Below are positions 1 through 8,899 of a stretch of DNA of 64,000 nucleotides, one piece after another; position 1 is the first letter of the stretch, and every line of letters begins with the position of its first letter. The translations under genes and the position numbers were made by a program. Under the pieces are notes generated by a model, which had not been told where the DNA came from, made no database searches, and saw only the letters and a list, made by a program, of their open reading frames with translations. Origin of the DNA: Clostridium sp. (lineage in GTDB: Bacteria > Bacillota > Clostridia > Clostridiales > Clostridiaceae); the NCBI GenBank assembly GCA_029257045.1, contig JARIDB010000004.1, positions 1 to 64,000 of the forward strand. The letters run 5' to 3'.

Positions 1-225
1 TATATTAGGATTAGAAATTTTAACTTCTTTCCCATTTATCTTTATAGTTCCCTTTTCCGGCATGTACATTCCAAATAACATTCCCATTAATGTAGATTTT
101 CCAGCACCATTTTCTCCTAAAAGAGCATGGATTTCACCTTTTTCAAGTTGAAGAGTAACATTATCGTTAGCTACAATACCTGGAAATTCTTTACGTATGT
201 TAAGCATTTCTACTACATAACTCAT
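1..225 (-). CDS. ABC transporter ATP-binding protein, simple sugar/nucleoside type (partial, N-terminus only)
   Basis: The first 75 codons are present; the rest lies beyond the window edge. The start ATG follows a good AGGAGG-type site. Residues 1-75 carry an intact Walker A motif, GENGAGKST, preceded by the usual strand-turn region and followed by an [16 protein letters not shown] stretch typical of the RbsA/NupO/YufO group of duplicated ATPases. It lies downstream of the BMP-family binding protein on the same strand, the normal order for nucleoside (guanosine/inosine) importers. It very likely energises uptake with permeases outside the window. A terminator lies between it and the binding-protein gene. 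Confidence 0.85.
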   Translation of the reverse strand, partial: MSYVVEMLNIRKEFPGIVANDNVTLQLEKGEIHALLGENGAGKSTLMGMLFGMYMPEKGTIKINGKEVKISNPNI

Positions 226-320
226 TAACTTTCCTCCCTTATTACTTAATTAACATATACAATAAACCTATACCTCTATTTTCTTCTTTTGTTAAATTAA
301 TGTATTTATCTCTTAATATA

Positions 321-349
321 AGAAAAAGACGGAATCTCCGCCTTCTTCA
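321..349 (-). terminator. Intrinsic terminator after the BMP lipoprotein gene
   Basis: A 7-bp stem (327-333 with 337-343, one G:U pair) and ATC loop are followed on the minus strand by a TTTTTC tract. It lies between the binding-protein gene and the ATPase gene, so read-through is needed for operon expression. Confidence 0.7.
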
Positions 350-376
350 ATTTACAGGTTAAATAAACTTATTAAA

Positions 377-1462
377 TTATTTAACTAATTCTCCTTGAAC
401 GTTACTAACTTTTATTTCATTACTTTTAATTTTTCCAAATACTTCTGCTGTTCTCTTCATTGTATCTTCACTTAAGTTTGGATTTTTTTCTGGTAAACCA
501 ATACCATCATTTGAAGCATCAAACATTAAAGTTTTTCCACCTTGGAACTTACCATTTAATTCATCTTGAATCATATCAAAAGTAGCAATGTCAATTTTTT
601 TAAGTGCTGAAGTTAAAATTATTGATTTATTTCCTTCATATATTCCATCTTCATACTGATCAACGTCAACTCCAACTATCCACGCTATTTCTCCATTTAC
701 AGCTCTTTGTTTAGCTTCATTTATTGCTCCAACACCAACACCACCAGCAGCTGTAAATATAGCTTTAACCCCACTATCATACATAGTAGCAGCTAATTGT
801 TGTCCTGCTGCTGAGTTATCAAAAGATCCTTGGTACACTATATTTTTAGCTTGTAATGACATCTTAGTGCCTAAATTCTCATTAGCATATTTAATTCCTT
901 GTTGGAATCCCCAGTTATATTTTTGAACTGGTGGTATTTCCATTCCACCGATAAATCCAAGTTCTCCTTCTTTTAATTCTAAAGCTGTTGCAATACCTCC
1001 TAAATATCCGGCTTGCTCTTCAGCAAAGAAAATAGCTATAGTATTATCTGTTAAAACAGCTTTTCCATCTCCATTATGTGGATTACCATCTATAATAATA
1101 AACTTTACATCTTGATATTTACTTTGTGCGTTAAATATAGATGTTTCAAACTTAAATCCAGGAGTAACTATAAACTTATAACCGGTATCATAAAGGTTTA
1201 CAATTTCCTTAGTATAATCTGCTTCAGTTGTTCCTGACGGCTTTAAGTAAGTTGAATCAATCCCCAGTTCCTTTTGTGCTTTTAAAATACCTTCCCATGT
1301 ACCTTGGTTAAAAGATTTGTCATCTATAGTTCCTGCATCAGTAACCATACCAACTTTTAATTTTCCCTTTTCTCCCTCTTTATTACTAGTATTATTTCCA
1401 CATGCTACTAATCCTGTAGCCATAATTGCTGATATAGCTAAAGCTATTACCTTTTTCTTCAT
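377..1462 (-). CDS. BMP family (PnrA/Med-type) substrate-binding lipoprotein, nucleoside ABC importer
   Basis: A 361-residue extracytoplasmic binding protein. Residues 1-21 form a lipoprotein signal ending in the lipobox LVAC, so the mature protein is anchored at Cys21. The body has the family's conserved opening, VGMVTDAGTIDDKSFNQGTW, and the later ADYTKEIVNLYDTGYKFIVTPGF and GGVGVGAINEAKQ segments. The family binds purine nucleosides (PnrA, BmpA) and feeds an RbsA-like ATPase and two permeases; the ATPase begins just downstream. The start is preceded by AAGGAGG. Ligand is inferred from family only. Confidence 0.9.
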   Translation of the reverse strand: MKKKVIALAISAIMATGLVACGNNTSNKEGEKGKLKVGMVTDAGTIDDKSFNQGTWEGILKAQKELGIDSTYLKPSGTTEADYTKEIVNLYDTGYKFIVTPGFKFETSIFNAQSKYQDVKFIIIDGNPHNGDGKAVLTDNTIAIFFAEEQAGYLGGIATALELKEGELGFIGGMEIPPVQKYNWGFQQGIKYANENLGTKMSLQAKNIVYQGSFDNSAAGQQLAATMYDSGVKAIFTAAGGVGVGAINEAKQRAVNGEIAWIVGVDVDQYEDGIYEGNKSIILTSALKKIDIATFDMIQDELNGKFQGGKTLMFDASNDGIGLPEKNPNLSEDTMKRTAEVFGKIKSNEIKVSNVQGELVK

Positions 1463-1532
1463 TTCAATATCCTCCTTAATCTTTTGTTAAAATTATTTTT
1501 AAAAATTATTTTTTTCTTAAACCTTTAATAAA

Positions 1533-1561
1533 ATTATATAATATATTATTAGTAAAAACAA
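1533..1561 (-). promoter_or_regulatory. Predicted sigma-A promoter of the BMP lipoprotein gene
   Basis: On the minus strand, -35 TTGTTT (1556-1561), 17-bp spacer, -10 TATAAT (1533-1538), about 70 bp before the start codon. Confidence 0.6.
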
Positions 1562-1706
1562 TATCTTTTATCCAAATTAAATACACTTTTCGACATTATT
1601 TTTCACTTTTTAAATTTATTAAACCTTTTCAACTATATAATCCAAATAAATATTTTTCCTTACTCGCATTTAATGTATCCTACTAGACTTTCTTATGCTT
1701 TATTGG

Positions 1707-1734
1707 AGTACACTAAATCATTATTTAGTGTACT
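1707..1734. repeat. Perfect 12-bp inverted repeat
   Basis: AGTACACTAAAT (1707-1718), CATT loop, ATTTAGTGTACT (1723-1734). It lies between two divergent genes, upstream of both promoters. It could be an operator or the terminator of a lost gene; no long T-tract follows it. Confidence 0.7.
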
Positions 1735-1837
1735 ATCTTATTACATAAATATCTTTCCAACATTATTTATCCTTCAATTAATTTAATACTTGATTTTCTT
1801 TATATTGTTTAATTTTTATTAATTAATTGGTTATTTA

Positions 1838-1866
1838 TTGTTTATATTTTTTTATTTTTGTATAAT
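1838..1866 (+). promoter_or_regulatory. Predicted promoter of the DUF5685-dnaJ-membrane protein operon
   Basis: -35 TTGTTT (1838-1843), 17-bp spacer, -10 TATAAT (1861-1866), about 30 bp before the start codon, giving a short leader. Confidence 0.65.
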
Positions 1867-1897
1867 TAGATTAGATTATTAATAAGGAGTGTTTTTA

Positions 1898-2800
1898 TTG
1901 TTTGGATATGTAACTCCATTAAAGGCAGAGCTTAAAATAAAAGATTATACAAAGTTTAGAAGTTATTATTGTGGTCTTTGCCTTGAACTAAAAAAAAGTG
2001 TTGGAAATATTCCAAGACTTACTTTAAATTATGATATGGCTTTTCTTGCAATTTTAATAGATTCAATTACCCCTGAAGAACCTTCTTTAGAAATAGTAAA
2101 GGGATGTATTGCTCATCCAATAGAAAAAAAAACTATCATGGTGAATAATAAAGCTATTTCTTATGCCGCTGCCATGAATTTGACTTTATATTACTATAAA
2201 CTAAAAGATGATATTCAAGATGATAATAATTTAAAAAGTAAAATTTTCAAAGGAATTTTACATCCATATCAAAAAAAATTAGATTCTTCCATAAAAAGTG
2301 TTTCAATAATAATTGAAAAAAATCTAAGAACATTAACTGAATTAGAAAAGACTAAGAACTTTTCTTATATAGATGAAATTTCTCATCCATTTAGTGATAT
2401 AGTTGGTAATATACTTAAAGAGTATCCTTATCAAATTGTTGATGATTCTTTTGATATAAGAAATAATTTATACAACCTAGGTTACACTTTAGGAAAATGG
2501 ATTTATCTTATAGATGCTCTTGATGATTTAAATGAGGATATTAAAGACAATAAGTTTAATCCTATAAACTTTTTATTTAATAAAGATAATAAACCTTATG
2601 AAGAATTATTGCCTTTAATTAAGGAAAGACTAGAATTTACTATACTAAATTGTTCCTACAATTGTAATTCTCTTCTTTCAAGCTTACCAATAAAAAGAAA
2701 CATGGACATATTAAAAAATGTTTTAGAACTTGGAATGATGGATAAATATTTAGGAGTTTTAAATAATACATGTAATGATAAAAGGGGGAGATTCAAATGA
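1898..2800 (+). CDS. DUF5685 family protein
   Basis: About 300 residues of unknown function. The opening [19 protein letters not shown] and the YYCGLC motif near residue 26 match the DUF5685 family as I know it. I place the start at TTG 1898 because the AAGGAG site (1884-1889) overlaps an upstream GTG but sits 8 bases before this TTG. The body is mostly helical, with acidic DDLNED and DDIQDD stretches that could bind metal, recalling helical prenyl-synthase-like folds; that resemblance is only an impression. It overlaps the J-domain gene by 4 bases (ATGA), which suggests translational coupling. Confidence 0.7.
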   Translation: MFGYVTPLKAELKIKDYTKFRSYYCGLCLELKKSVGNIPRLTLNYDMAFLAILIDSITPEEPSLEIVKGCIAHPIEKKTIMVNNKAISYAAAMNLTLYYYKLKDDIQDDNNLKSKIFKGILHPYQKKLDSSIKSVSIIIEKNLRTLTELEKTKNFSYIDEISHPFSDIVGNILKEYPYQIVDDSFDIRNNLYNLGYTLGKWIYLIDALDDLNEDIKDNKFNPINFLFNKDNKPYEELLPLIKERLEFTILNCSYNCNSLLSSLPIKRNMDILKNVLELGMMDKYLGVLNNTCNDKRGRFK

Positions 2801-3423
2801 ATCCATACGAAGTACTAGGCCTTAAACAAGGAGCCAGCCAAGAAGAAATTAAGAAAGCTTATAGAAGCTTAATTAAGCAATATCATCCCGATCAATATAA
2901 CAATAATCCTTTAAAGGATTTAGCAGAAGTTAAAATGAGAGAAATAAATGCAGCCTATGATGAATTAACTAAAAACGGTAATTCTTCTTATCAGAATAAT
3001 AATTACCAAGGTAGTTCAAGCTATCAAGGCTCTTCTAATAATTACTCTAATAGTAATAATGCTTCTTTTATTGAAATAAGAAGACTTATTCAAACTAATA
3101 ATTTAGCTGCTGCTGAAAGCAAATTAAATTCTATAACAAATAGAAATGCCGAGTGGAACTATTTATATGGTTTTGTCTTAACTCAAAAAGGTTGGTACGA
3201 CCAAGGATTAAACCATATAAAACAAGCTGTTAATATGGATCCTAATAACTTTGAGTATAAACAAACCTTAAATCAATTACAGCGTAGAACAAATTCCTAT
3301 ACAAATAACTATTATAGACAAACAGGAAGAAACAATGTGGATACCTGTGATTGTTGCATTAACTTATGGTGTTTAGATAGCATTTGTGAATGTATGGGTG
3401 GAGATTTAATTGGTTGTTGTTAA
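2797..3423 (+). CDS. J-domain (DnaJ-like) protein with TPR-like region and Cys-rich tail
   Basis: 208 residues. An N-terminal J domain (residues 2-60) has the invariant HPD in YHPDQY, so it should stimulate an Hsp70 (DnaK). An Asn/Ser-rich linker (about 62-90) follows, then a helical tetratricopeptide-like segment (about 92-165), and a tail with eight cysteines in the last 25 residues arranged as CxCC, C, CxxxxCxC and CC. It lacks the DnaJ zinc-finger domain, so it is a specialised co-chaperone. The tail probably binds metal or is membrane-proximal. Middle gene of a three-gene operon. Confidence 0.85.
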   Translation: MNPYEVLGLKQGASQEEIKKAYRSLIKQYHPDQYNNNPLKDLAEVKMREINAAYDELTKNGNSSYQNNNYQGSSSYQGSSNNYSNSNNASFIEIRRLIQTNNLAAAESKLNSITNRNAEWNYLYGFVLTQKGWYDQGLNHIKQAVNMDPNNFEYKQTLNQLQRRTNSYTNNYYRQTGRNNVDTCDCCINLWCLDSICECMGGDLIGCC

Positions 3424-3441
3424 TATTAGGTGGTGAATGAA

Positions 3442-3939
3442 TTGAAAACAAAGAATTTAACCTTAAGTGCTTTATTGATAGCTTTAACCTTAGTAATATT
3501 AGCTTTAAATAGTATTCTACCTATCAGTACTTTAAGTATTTTAACTTTAGCTTCTGCAATAATTCCTATTGCAATAATGAGAACTTCAAAAAAGAATGCT
3601 TTTATGATTTATATTTCATCTACCAGTTTAGGTTTTTTAATCCTTCCAAAGGATATTGTTATTCTTTACGGATTATTTTTTGGTATATATGGTTTAATTA
3701 AATTCTATATAGAAAAACTAGACAATCTTTATTTAGAAATTCCCTTAAAGATTGTTTTTGCTTCTATAATATTAGTAATATATTATTTTATTACTAAATC
3801 TTTTATAGCTATAAACCTAAATATTGAAAGACCTATTTATATAATTATTGTTTTAGCCTTAATTGTATTTTTAATCTATGATTACGCTTTAACAATATTA
3901 ATATCTTTTTATTTGAAAAAACTTCATAACAGAATATAA
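3442..3939 (+). CDS. Multi-pass membrane protein of unknown function
   Basis: About 165 residues with five or six hydrophobic helices and short loops, ending in a basic KKLHNRI tail. I choose TTG 3442 because AGGTGGTGA (3428-3436) is an anti-16S match positioned just before it; the upstream GTG codons lie inside that site. General shape and the opening KTKNLTLSALLIAL resemble small ECF-transporter S-component-like or DUF2232-like proteins, but I cannot assign a family. It follows the J-domain gene by under 20 bases and ends the operon at a strong terminator. Confidence 0.7.
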   Translation: MKTKNLTLSALLIALTLVILALNSILPISTLSILTLASAIIPIAIMRTSKKNAFMIYISSTSLGFLILPKDIVILYGLFFGIYGLIKFYIEKLDNLYLEIPLKIVFASIILVIYYFITKSFIAINLNIERPIYIIIVLALIVFLIYDYALTILISFYLKKLHNRI

Positions 3940-3940
3940 A

Positions 3941-4002
3941 ATAGTAGGTTATTTAGTAGATGTCTAATCATATTCTCTAAAAATAACCTACTATCTTTTT
4001 CT
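3941..4002 (+). terminator. Terminator of the DUF5685 operon
   Basis: A 14-bp stem, ATAGTAGGTTATTT (3941-3954) with its exact complement at 3981-3994, followed by CTTTTTCTT. Confidence 0.85.
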
Positions 4003-4045
4003 TATTAAAAAATACCTTATAATGAATGCAATTGGATAAGGTATT
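4003..4045 (-). terminator. Terminator of the CoA-binding protein gene
   Basis: Inverted repeat AATACCTTAT (4011-4020) and ATAAGGTATT (4036-4045), followed on the minus strand by TTTTAATAAG. Confidence 0.65.
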
Positions 4046-4126
4046 ATATTTTATTAGAGTAAAATTAATTATGCTATTTTATAAATTTAGATTCAAATAA
4101 AGATTAAACTTAATAACACCATATTT

Positions 4127-4498
4127 TCATTTGACATTTGCAAGTTGTACTAGTGCACAGTTTTCAATGGCATCTATATTGTTTTCCTTGCAAAATTTTA
4201 ATATTTCTTCACTTTCAGCTCCGGGTTGAATTAAAATACTTTTAATACCTAAAGTTAAGGCCTCTTTTAAATAATTAATTCCATACCTTGGATTTACACA
4301 CAAATCTATAGCTTCTATTTTATAAGGAACCTTACTTAATGAATCATAAACATTTTCTCCAGTTTTATGTGATACTCCACAAACTCTATAGCCCTTATCA
4401 TTAAATCTATTTAATATCTTATTTGCATACTTTCCTTCAGTAACTATATCACCTATTACTACCCAATTTTTCAATTTAATCATTTCTTTAATATCCAT
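4127..4498 (-). CDS. CoA-binding protein (YccU/CoA_binding_2 family)
   Basis: 123 residues forming a single Rossmann-like CoA-binding domain of the succinyl-CoA-ligase type. Recognisable parts are the opening NWVVIGDI, KGYRVCGVSHKTGENVYDSL, IDLCVNPRYGINYLKEAL, and the C-terminal ENCALVQLA. Stand-alone members are cytoplasmic and of uncertain role, possibly binding CoA or nucleotides. The start has a good AGGAGGT site. It is a single-gene unit, divergent from leuS. Confidence 0.85.
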   Translation of the reverse strand: MDIKEMIKLKNWVVIGDIVTEGKYANKILNRFNDKGYRVCGVSHKTGENVYDSLSKVPYKIEAIDLCVNPRYGINYLKEALTLGIKSILIQPGAESEEILKFCKENNIDAIENCALVQLANVK

Positions 4499-4525
4499 CT
4501 TTATACCTCCTATAATATTATTTGT

Positions 4526-4563
4526 ATAATTAATTATATTATCCCATAATTAATTATATTATC
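4526..4563. repeat. Two 18-bp direct repeats in the CoA-binding/leuS divergent promoter region
   Basis: ATAATTAATTATATTATC occurs at 4526-4543 and again at 4546-4563 with a 2-bp gap; each contains the palindrome ATAATTAATTAT. On the minus strand each copy supplies a TATAAT. Confidence 0.75.
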
Positions 4564-4575
4564 AAATGAATAATA

Positions 4576-4604
4576 TTGACTTTTATACTTGAAGATTATA
4601 TAAT
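4576..4604 (+). promoter_or_regulatory. Predicted leuS promoter
   Basis: -35 TTGACT (4576-4581), 17-bp spacer, -10 TATAAT (4599-4604). Transcription would start near 4611, just before the T-box leader. Confidence 0.7.
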
Positions 4605-4624
4605 TATGGAAATAAAATTAAATA

Positions 4625-4850
4625 TTTAGTTTTGATTAGGAGTAATACTGTGAAATTATCTTTAAGAGAGCTATTGGTTGCTGAAAAATAGCATTTAATT
4701 TATAGGAACTTACCTAGGAGCTTACTTGTTAAAAACAAGTACGGTTATACCCGTTATAGTTTTAAGTGAGAAGGACTTATCCTTCTAATAAGAGTGGTAC
4801 CGCGAATATGTCTTCGTCTCTTAATTGAGATTGAGGGCCTTTTTTTATTT
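4625..4850 (+). promoter_or_regulatory. T-box riboswitch (leucine) upstream of leuS
   Basis: The conserved T-box AGAGTGGTACCGCG is at 4791-4804. Stem I shows the AGTA of the specifier-loop E motif at 4641-4644 and a GAA-CTT-ACC context at 4707-4714, so the specifier codon is read as CTT (Leu) at 4709-4711. TAAGAG just before the T-box can pair with CTCTTA after it to form the antiterminator. Uncharged tRNA-Leu would bind and allow read-through into leuS. Confidence 0.93.
4810..4846 (+). terminator. T-box terminator hairpin
   Basis: A stem of TCTC pairing with GAGA, extended by imperfect pairs, then GGCC and a seven-T run. It is mutually exclusive with the antiterminator. Confidence 0.75.
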
Positions 4851-4877
4851 ATTTTTTTATTTTGAGGAGGAAACTTT

Positions 4878-7328
4878 ATGGCTAAATACGGAACTGACAT
4901 TGATAAAAAATGGCAAATTAAATGGGATGAAACTAATCTTTATAAATTTGATCCTAATAAAGAAGGAGAAAAACTTTATGTTTTAGAAATGTTTTCTTAT
5001 CCTTCAGGTAGTCAACTACATGCAGGACATTGGTTTAATTACGGACCAGTAGATTCATGGGCAAGAATGAAGAAAATGCAAGGGTATAATGTATTTCAAC
5101 CTATGGGTTTTGATGCTTTTGGATTACCTGCTGAAAACTTTGCAATTAAAACAGGGATTCACCCTAAAGATTCCACTGATAAAAATATAGAAACTATGGA
5201 AAAACAATTAAGAGCTATGGGAGCTATGTTTAACTGGGATAATGAAGTTGTTACTTGTAGTCCTGAATACTATAAATGGACACAATGGTTATTCTTAAAA
5301 CTTTATGAAAAAGATTTAGCTTACAGAAAAAAAGCTCCTGTAAACTGGTGCCCTTCTTGTAATACAGTTCTTGCAAATGAACAAGTTCATGATGGTGCTT
5401 GTGAAAGATGTGAAACTGAGGTTACTAAAAAAGATTTAACTCAGTGGTTCTTTAAAATAACAGATTATGCTGATGAGCTACTTGAAAAATTAGACACTTT
5501 AGATTGGCCAGAAAAAACTGTTTCTATGCAAAAGCATTGGATAGGAAAATCTACTGGTGCAGAAGTTAATTTTAAAGTTAAAGACTCAGAAATAGACTTT
5601 AGTGTTTTTACAACAAGAGTTGATACTTTAAATGGAGTTACTTACGTTACTTTAGCACCTGAAAATAAATTAGTAGATAAATTAGTTACTGAAGAAAATA
5701 AAAAAGCTATTGAAGACTATAAAGATCAAGCTAAAAAACAATCAGATATAGAAAGACAATCCTTAACTAGAGAAAAAACCGGAGTATTTACAGGATCTTT
5801 TGCTATTAACCCTATAAACGGTAAAGAAGTTCCAATTTGGGTTGGAGATTATGTTCTTGCAACTTATGGTACTGGTGCTGTTATGGCTGTTCCTGCTCAT
5901 GATGAAAGGGATTTCGCTTTTGCAACTAAATTTAACCTTCCAATCGAAAGAGTTATATCTCCTAAAAATGGTAGTAACCCAGAACTTCCATATTGTGAAT
6001 ATGGAACTTTAATTAACTCTGGTGATTTTAATGGTTTAAGTACTGAAGAAGCTAAAACTAAAATAGTTGAAAAACTTTCTGAAAGCAACTCTGGTTCTTC
6101 AAAAGTTAATTACAGATTGAGAGATTGGCTAGTTTCAAGACAAAGATATTGGGGAACTCCAATTCCTATAATTCATTGTGATGATTGTGGTATTGTACCA
6201 GTTCCTGAAAATCAATTACCAGTTGAACTTCCATATAACGTTGAGTTTACTCCAGATGGAAAATCACCTCTTGCAAAATGTGATGAATTTGTTAATACAC
6301 CTTGTCCTAAGTGTGGAAAAGCAGCACACAGAGAAGTTGATACTTTAGATACTTTTGTTTGTTCATCATGGTATTACTTAAGATACCCTGATAATAAAAA
6401 TTCAGATAAGCCTTTTGATACAGATTTAATAAATAGTATTTTACCTGTAGATAAATATGTTGGTGGTCCAGAGCATGCTTGTATGCACTTATTATATGCA
6501 AGATTTATAACTAAAGCTTTAAGAGACATGGGGTACCTAAACTTTGATGAACCATTTAAATCCTTAACTCACCAAGGATTAATACTCGGACCAGATGGAC
6601 TTAAAATGAGTAAATCTAAAGGAAATACTATTTCTCCTAATGATTATATTTCAGAATATGGTGCTGATGTATTTAGAATGTATCTAATGTTTGGCTTTGC
6701 CTATGTTGAAGGTGGGGCTTGGAGTGATGATGGATTAAAATCTGTTGCTAGGTTCGTCGATAGAATAGAAAGATATCTTGATCTATCAAGAGAAGCTATA
6801 GCTAATCCTAAAAATATTAAAAAAGAAATGGATAAGTCTGAAAAAGAATTAAACTTCTGGTTAAATAATGCTATTAAAGGCGTTACTGAAGACTCAGAAA
6901 AAATGCAATTTAATACAGCTATTGCAAGAATGATGGAATTCGTTAATGCTTTCTCTAAATACTTAAAGGAAGATATTATAAATGCTGAATTTTTAAAAAA
7001 ATCTTCTTCTGAGTTTTTAAAAATCCTTGCCCCATTTGCTCCTCACTTCGCTGAAGAACAATGGAGTTTACTTGGATTTGACTTCTCAATTTTTAATGAA
7101 AATTGGCCAAAATTTAATCCTAAAGCTTTAATTAAAGATGAAATTGAAATAGCTATTCAAGTTAATGGAAAAATTAAGGCTAAAATCAATGTAGCTTCTG
7201 ATTTAGATGAAGAATCTATTAAAAAAGCTTCTTTGGAAAATGAAAGTATAATAGCTGCTATTGATGATAAAAGTGTTGTTAAAGTCATTGTTATTAAAGG
7301 TAGATTAGTTAATATAGTAGTTAAATAA
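4878..7328 (+). CDS. leuS: Leucyl-tRNA synthetase
   Basis: 816 residues, standard bacterial length. It charges tRNA-Leu in the cytoplasm. The class I signatures are HAGH at 48-51 (within [12 protein letters not shown]) and KMSKS at 576-580. The inserted CP1 editing domain (about 220-400) has [14 protein letters not shown], a variant of the usual TTRPDTLFG threonine-rich loop, and the [16 protein letters not shown] segment with the editing aspartate. Zinc-type cysteines occur in NWCPSCNTV and CERCE. The C-terminal tRNA-binding domain is complete. Start ATG follows GAGGAGGAAA. Regulation is by the T-box. Confidence 0.98.
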   Translation: MAKYGTDIDKKWQIKWDETNLYKFDPNKEGEKLYVLEMFSYPSGSQLHAGHWFNYGPVDSWARMKKMQGYNVFQPMGFDAFGLPAENFAIKTGIHPKDSTDKNIETMEKQLRAMGAMFNWDNEVVTCSPEYYKWTQWLFLKLYEKDLAYRKKAPVNWCPSCNTVLANEQVHDGACERCETEVTKKDLTQWFFKITDYADELLEKLDTLDWPEKTVSMQKHWIGKSTGAEVNFKVKDSEIDFSVFTTRVDTLNGVTYVTLAPENKLVDKLVTEENKKAIEDYKDQAKKQSDIERQSLTREKTGVFTGSFAINPINGKEVPIWVGDYVLATYGTGAVMAVPAHDERDFAFATKFNLPIERVISPKNGSNPELPYCEYGTLINSGDFNGLSTEEAKTKIVEKLSESNSGSSKVNYRLRDWLVSRQRYWGTPIPIIHCDDCGIVPVPENQLPVELPYNVEFTPDGKSPLAKCDEFVNTPCPKCGKAAHREVDTLDTFVCSSWYYLRYPDNKNSDKPFDTDLINSILPVDKYVGGPEHACMHLLYARFITKALRDMGYLNFDEPFKSLTHQGLILGPDGLKMSKSKGNTISPNDYISEYGADVFRMYLMFGFAYVEGGAWSDDGLKSVARFVDRIERYLDLSREAIANPKNIKKEMDKSEKELNFWLNNAIKGVTEDSEKMQFNTAIARMMEFVNAFSKYLKEDIINAEFLKKSSSEFLKILAPFAPHFAEEQWSLLGFDFSIFNENWPKFNPKALIKDEIEIAIQVNGKIKAKINVASDLDEESIKKASLENESIIAAIDDKSVVKVIVIKGRLVNIVVK

Positions 7329-7383
7329 TTAATTTAAAAATCAAATAACTAGATTATAAGTTATTCAATATATTCCTAATAAT

Positions 7384-7413
7384 AAAAAGGTAAAGCCAAA
7401 GCTTTACCTTTTT
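7384..7413. terminator. Bidirectional terminator between leuS and the convergent gene
   Basis: Perfect 13-bp stem (7384-7396 with 7401-7413), CAAA loop, A-tract on one side and T-tract on the other. It overlaps the stop codon of the minus-strand gene. Confidence 0.9.
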
Positions 7414-8152
7414 ATTCATCCAAAACTTCTTTAAATTCCTTTAATATATTACTTACTAAATCTTCATCTAATTGTTTATAGTAATTTAACAAACCTGCCT
7501 CTTCAAGATTAGTAAATATATCTTTACTCATTTCCATCCATAATTCCGGTATATAAACCCAAACTATTTCTTCATATTTACAACTTAACAAAAAATGTTC
7601 TATTCCCCAAAATAAATATTCCTTTATTTCATGTAACTTATTAAACTTTTTGTAATCTTCTACTACTTTATTAGTAAGCTTATAATCATATATATCTACA
7701 AAAAAATAATCGAATTTATCTTTTTTAGCTTTATAGGCATCTTCATTAATTATCTTAAGCCTTTTATCTGCTTTAAAGCTTAAATTATATAAATCTATTA
7801 TTTCTTTTTCTTTTTCATAGACTATAATCTTTTTAACTTCTTCTTTCTTTAAAAGTTCACTTACTACATATCCAAGACCAAGACCTACAATTCCAACTGT
7901 CCCTTTTGCATGTTTTATGAACATATAAGAGCTTTCTATTTCTATAGCTGATATCTTCATTAATGAATTTCCATTACGCTCTAAATTAACAATATCTAAC
8001 CCTAAATCCAATTCTCTTTCATACATATATCCTGTCTTGCTTTTAAAATTTTCTTTTTTATTTATTTTAAACTTATTAATACTATTATTTTTTATTAATA
8101 AGTTATATTCTTCAATTTTACCTTTTACAAATTCTGATTCATAAGGTTTCAA
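7412..8152 (-). CDS. SAM-dependent methyltransferase-fold protein, spermidine-synthase-like
   Basis: 246 residues, TTG start with an AAAGGAAGT site. The centre is a Rossmann fold: GTVGIVGLGLGYVVSELL (motif I, near residues 84-100), KIIVYEKEKEIIDLY (an acidic strand end that would hold SAM ribose), INEDAYKAKKDKFDYFFVDIYD (motifs II-III). This layout resembles spermidine-synthase-like methyltransferases, but the polyamine-binding signatures are not evident and substrate is unknown. The N-terminus (1-80) is lysine-rich and the C-terminus helical. Monocistronic. Confidence 0.65.
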   Translation of the reverse strand: MKPYESEFVKGKIEEYNLLIKNNSINKFKINKKENFKSKTGYMYERELDLGLDIVNLERNGNSLMKISAIEIESSYMFIKHAKGTVGIVGLGLGYVVSELLKKEEVKKIIVYEKEKEIIDLYNLSFKADKRLKIINEDAYKAKKDKFDYFFVDIYDYKLTNKVVEDYKKFNKLHEIKEYLFWGIEHFLLSCKYEEIVWVYIPELWMEMSKDIFTNLEEAGLLNYYKQLDEDLVSNILKEFKEVLDE

Positions 8153-8317
8153 TGTAAGTACTTCCTTTCTAAATTAACTGATGTCTATTACTTTCACCTA
8201 TTATATAATTATTTATACTAATTATTATATTGTCAATAAATAGTAAACACAATAGAATTATTGAATTTTACTATTTTTAATATAAAAAAATTAATATATA
8301 ATAATTTGATTATGACC

Positions 8318-8363
8318 TTGCTACACTCAAGTCATCGCAAGTCATTATATGTTCACTATTAAA
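8318..8363. repeat. Degenerate copy of a short palindromic dispersed element
   Basis: It shares AAGTCATCGCAA and CATTATATGTTCACTA with the element at 38976-39055, in the same order. The left arm present there is missing here and the middle is shortened. Confidence 0.65.
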
Positions 8364-8434
8364 TGAAGGAAGAAATAATAAAAATTTATCCTCAGTATTA
8401 ATTATTATAATTTAATAAATAATAAAAATAACAC

Positions 8435-8462
8435 TTGATATTTAACATTACTATGTTATACT
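8435..8462 (+). promoter_or_regulatory. Predicted promoter of the HesB-like gene
   Basis: -35 TTGATA (8435-8440), 16-bp spacer, -10 TATACT (8457-8462). Confidence 0.55.
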
Positions 8463-8498
8463 AATGATATAAATTTTCAATTAGAGAAGGTGAATAGT

Positions 8499-8828
8499 AT
8501 GGAAAACTTATTAATTAGTGAAGATGCTTACAAAGAATTCAAAGCATTCTTAGATGAAAATGAAGTTGAAAACTACAGCATAAGAATTAACTTAGCTGGT
8601 TTTGGTTGCAGTGGTCCTGCTTTTAATATTTCAGTAGATGATGTTAAAGAAGGCGACTTAACTCAAAAGGTTCAAGACATTACTTTCGTTGTAGAAGAAA
8701 AGTTAGTTGATGAATTCGGTGGATTCAAACTACTTTCAACTGAAGAAAATGAGGGAAGAGGATTATCTCTTAAGCCTCTTATCGAAGCTGAAGGCGGATG
8801 TGGATCTTGCGGTGGCGGATGTCACTAA
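8499..8828 (+). CDS. HesB/IscA-like (A-type Fe-S carrier fold) protein with CGSCGGGC tail
   Basis: 109 residues. ATG 8499 is preferred because the GAGAAGGTG site lies 6 bases upstream; a GTG at 8490 falls inside that site. The HesB-like fold shows ISEDAYKEFKAFL, SIRINLAGFGCSGPAF with Cys37 in the first conserved position, and LVDEFGGFKLL. Instead of the IscA C-terminal CGC pair, the chain ends GGCGSCGGGCH with Cys101, Cys104 and Cys108. That suggests a cluster- or metal-binding protein distinct from classic IscA; related proteins occur in anaerobes. It has its own promoter and terminator. Confidence 0.8.
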   Translation: MENLLISEDAYKEFKAFLDENEVENYSIRINLAGFGCSGPAFNISVDDVKEGDLTQKVQDITFVVEEKLVDEFGGFKLLSTEENEGRGLSLKPLIEAEGGCGSCGGGCH

Positions 8829-8899
8829 TCAGTTCATAATTTACAATGAACAATTTAGTAAATAATTTAGTGTATCTAAATTATTAAATTTTAGAATTA

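Larger units (their letters stand above)
1463..1888. other. Divergent intergenic region, 426 bp
   Basis: Very AT-rich spacer between bmpA-like (minus) and the DUF5685 gene (plus). It holds one promoter for each gene and a perfect 12-bp inverted repeat at 1707-1734. I see no coding sequence in it. Confidence 0.6.
8153..8498. other. Intergenic region with a degenerate dispersed repeat
   Basis: About 340 bp between divergent genes. It contains the promoter of the HesB-like gene and, near 8310-8363, a shortened copy of the palindromic element found at 38976-39039. No coding sequence seen. Confidence 0.55.
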
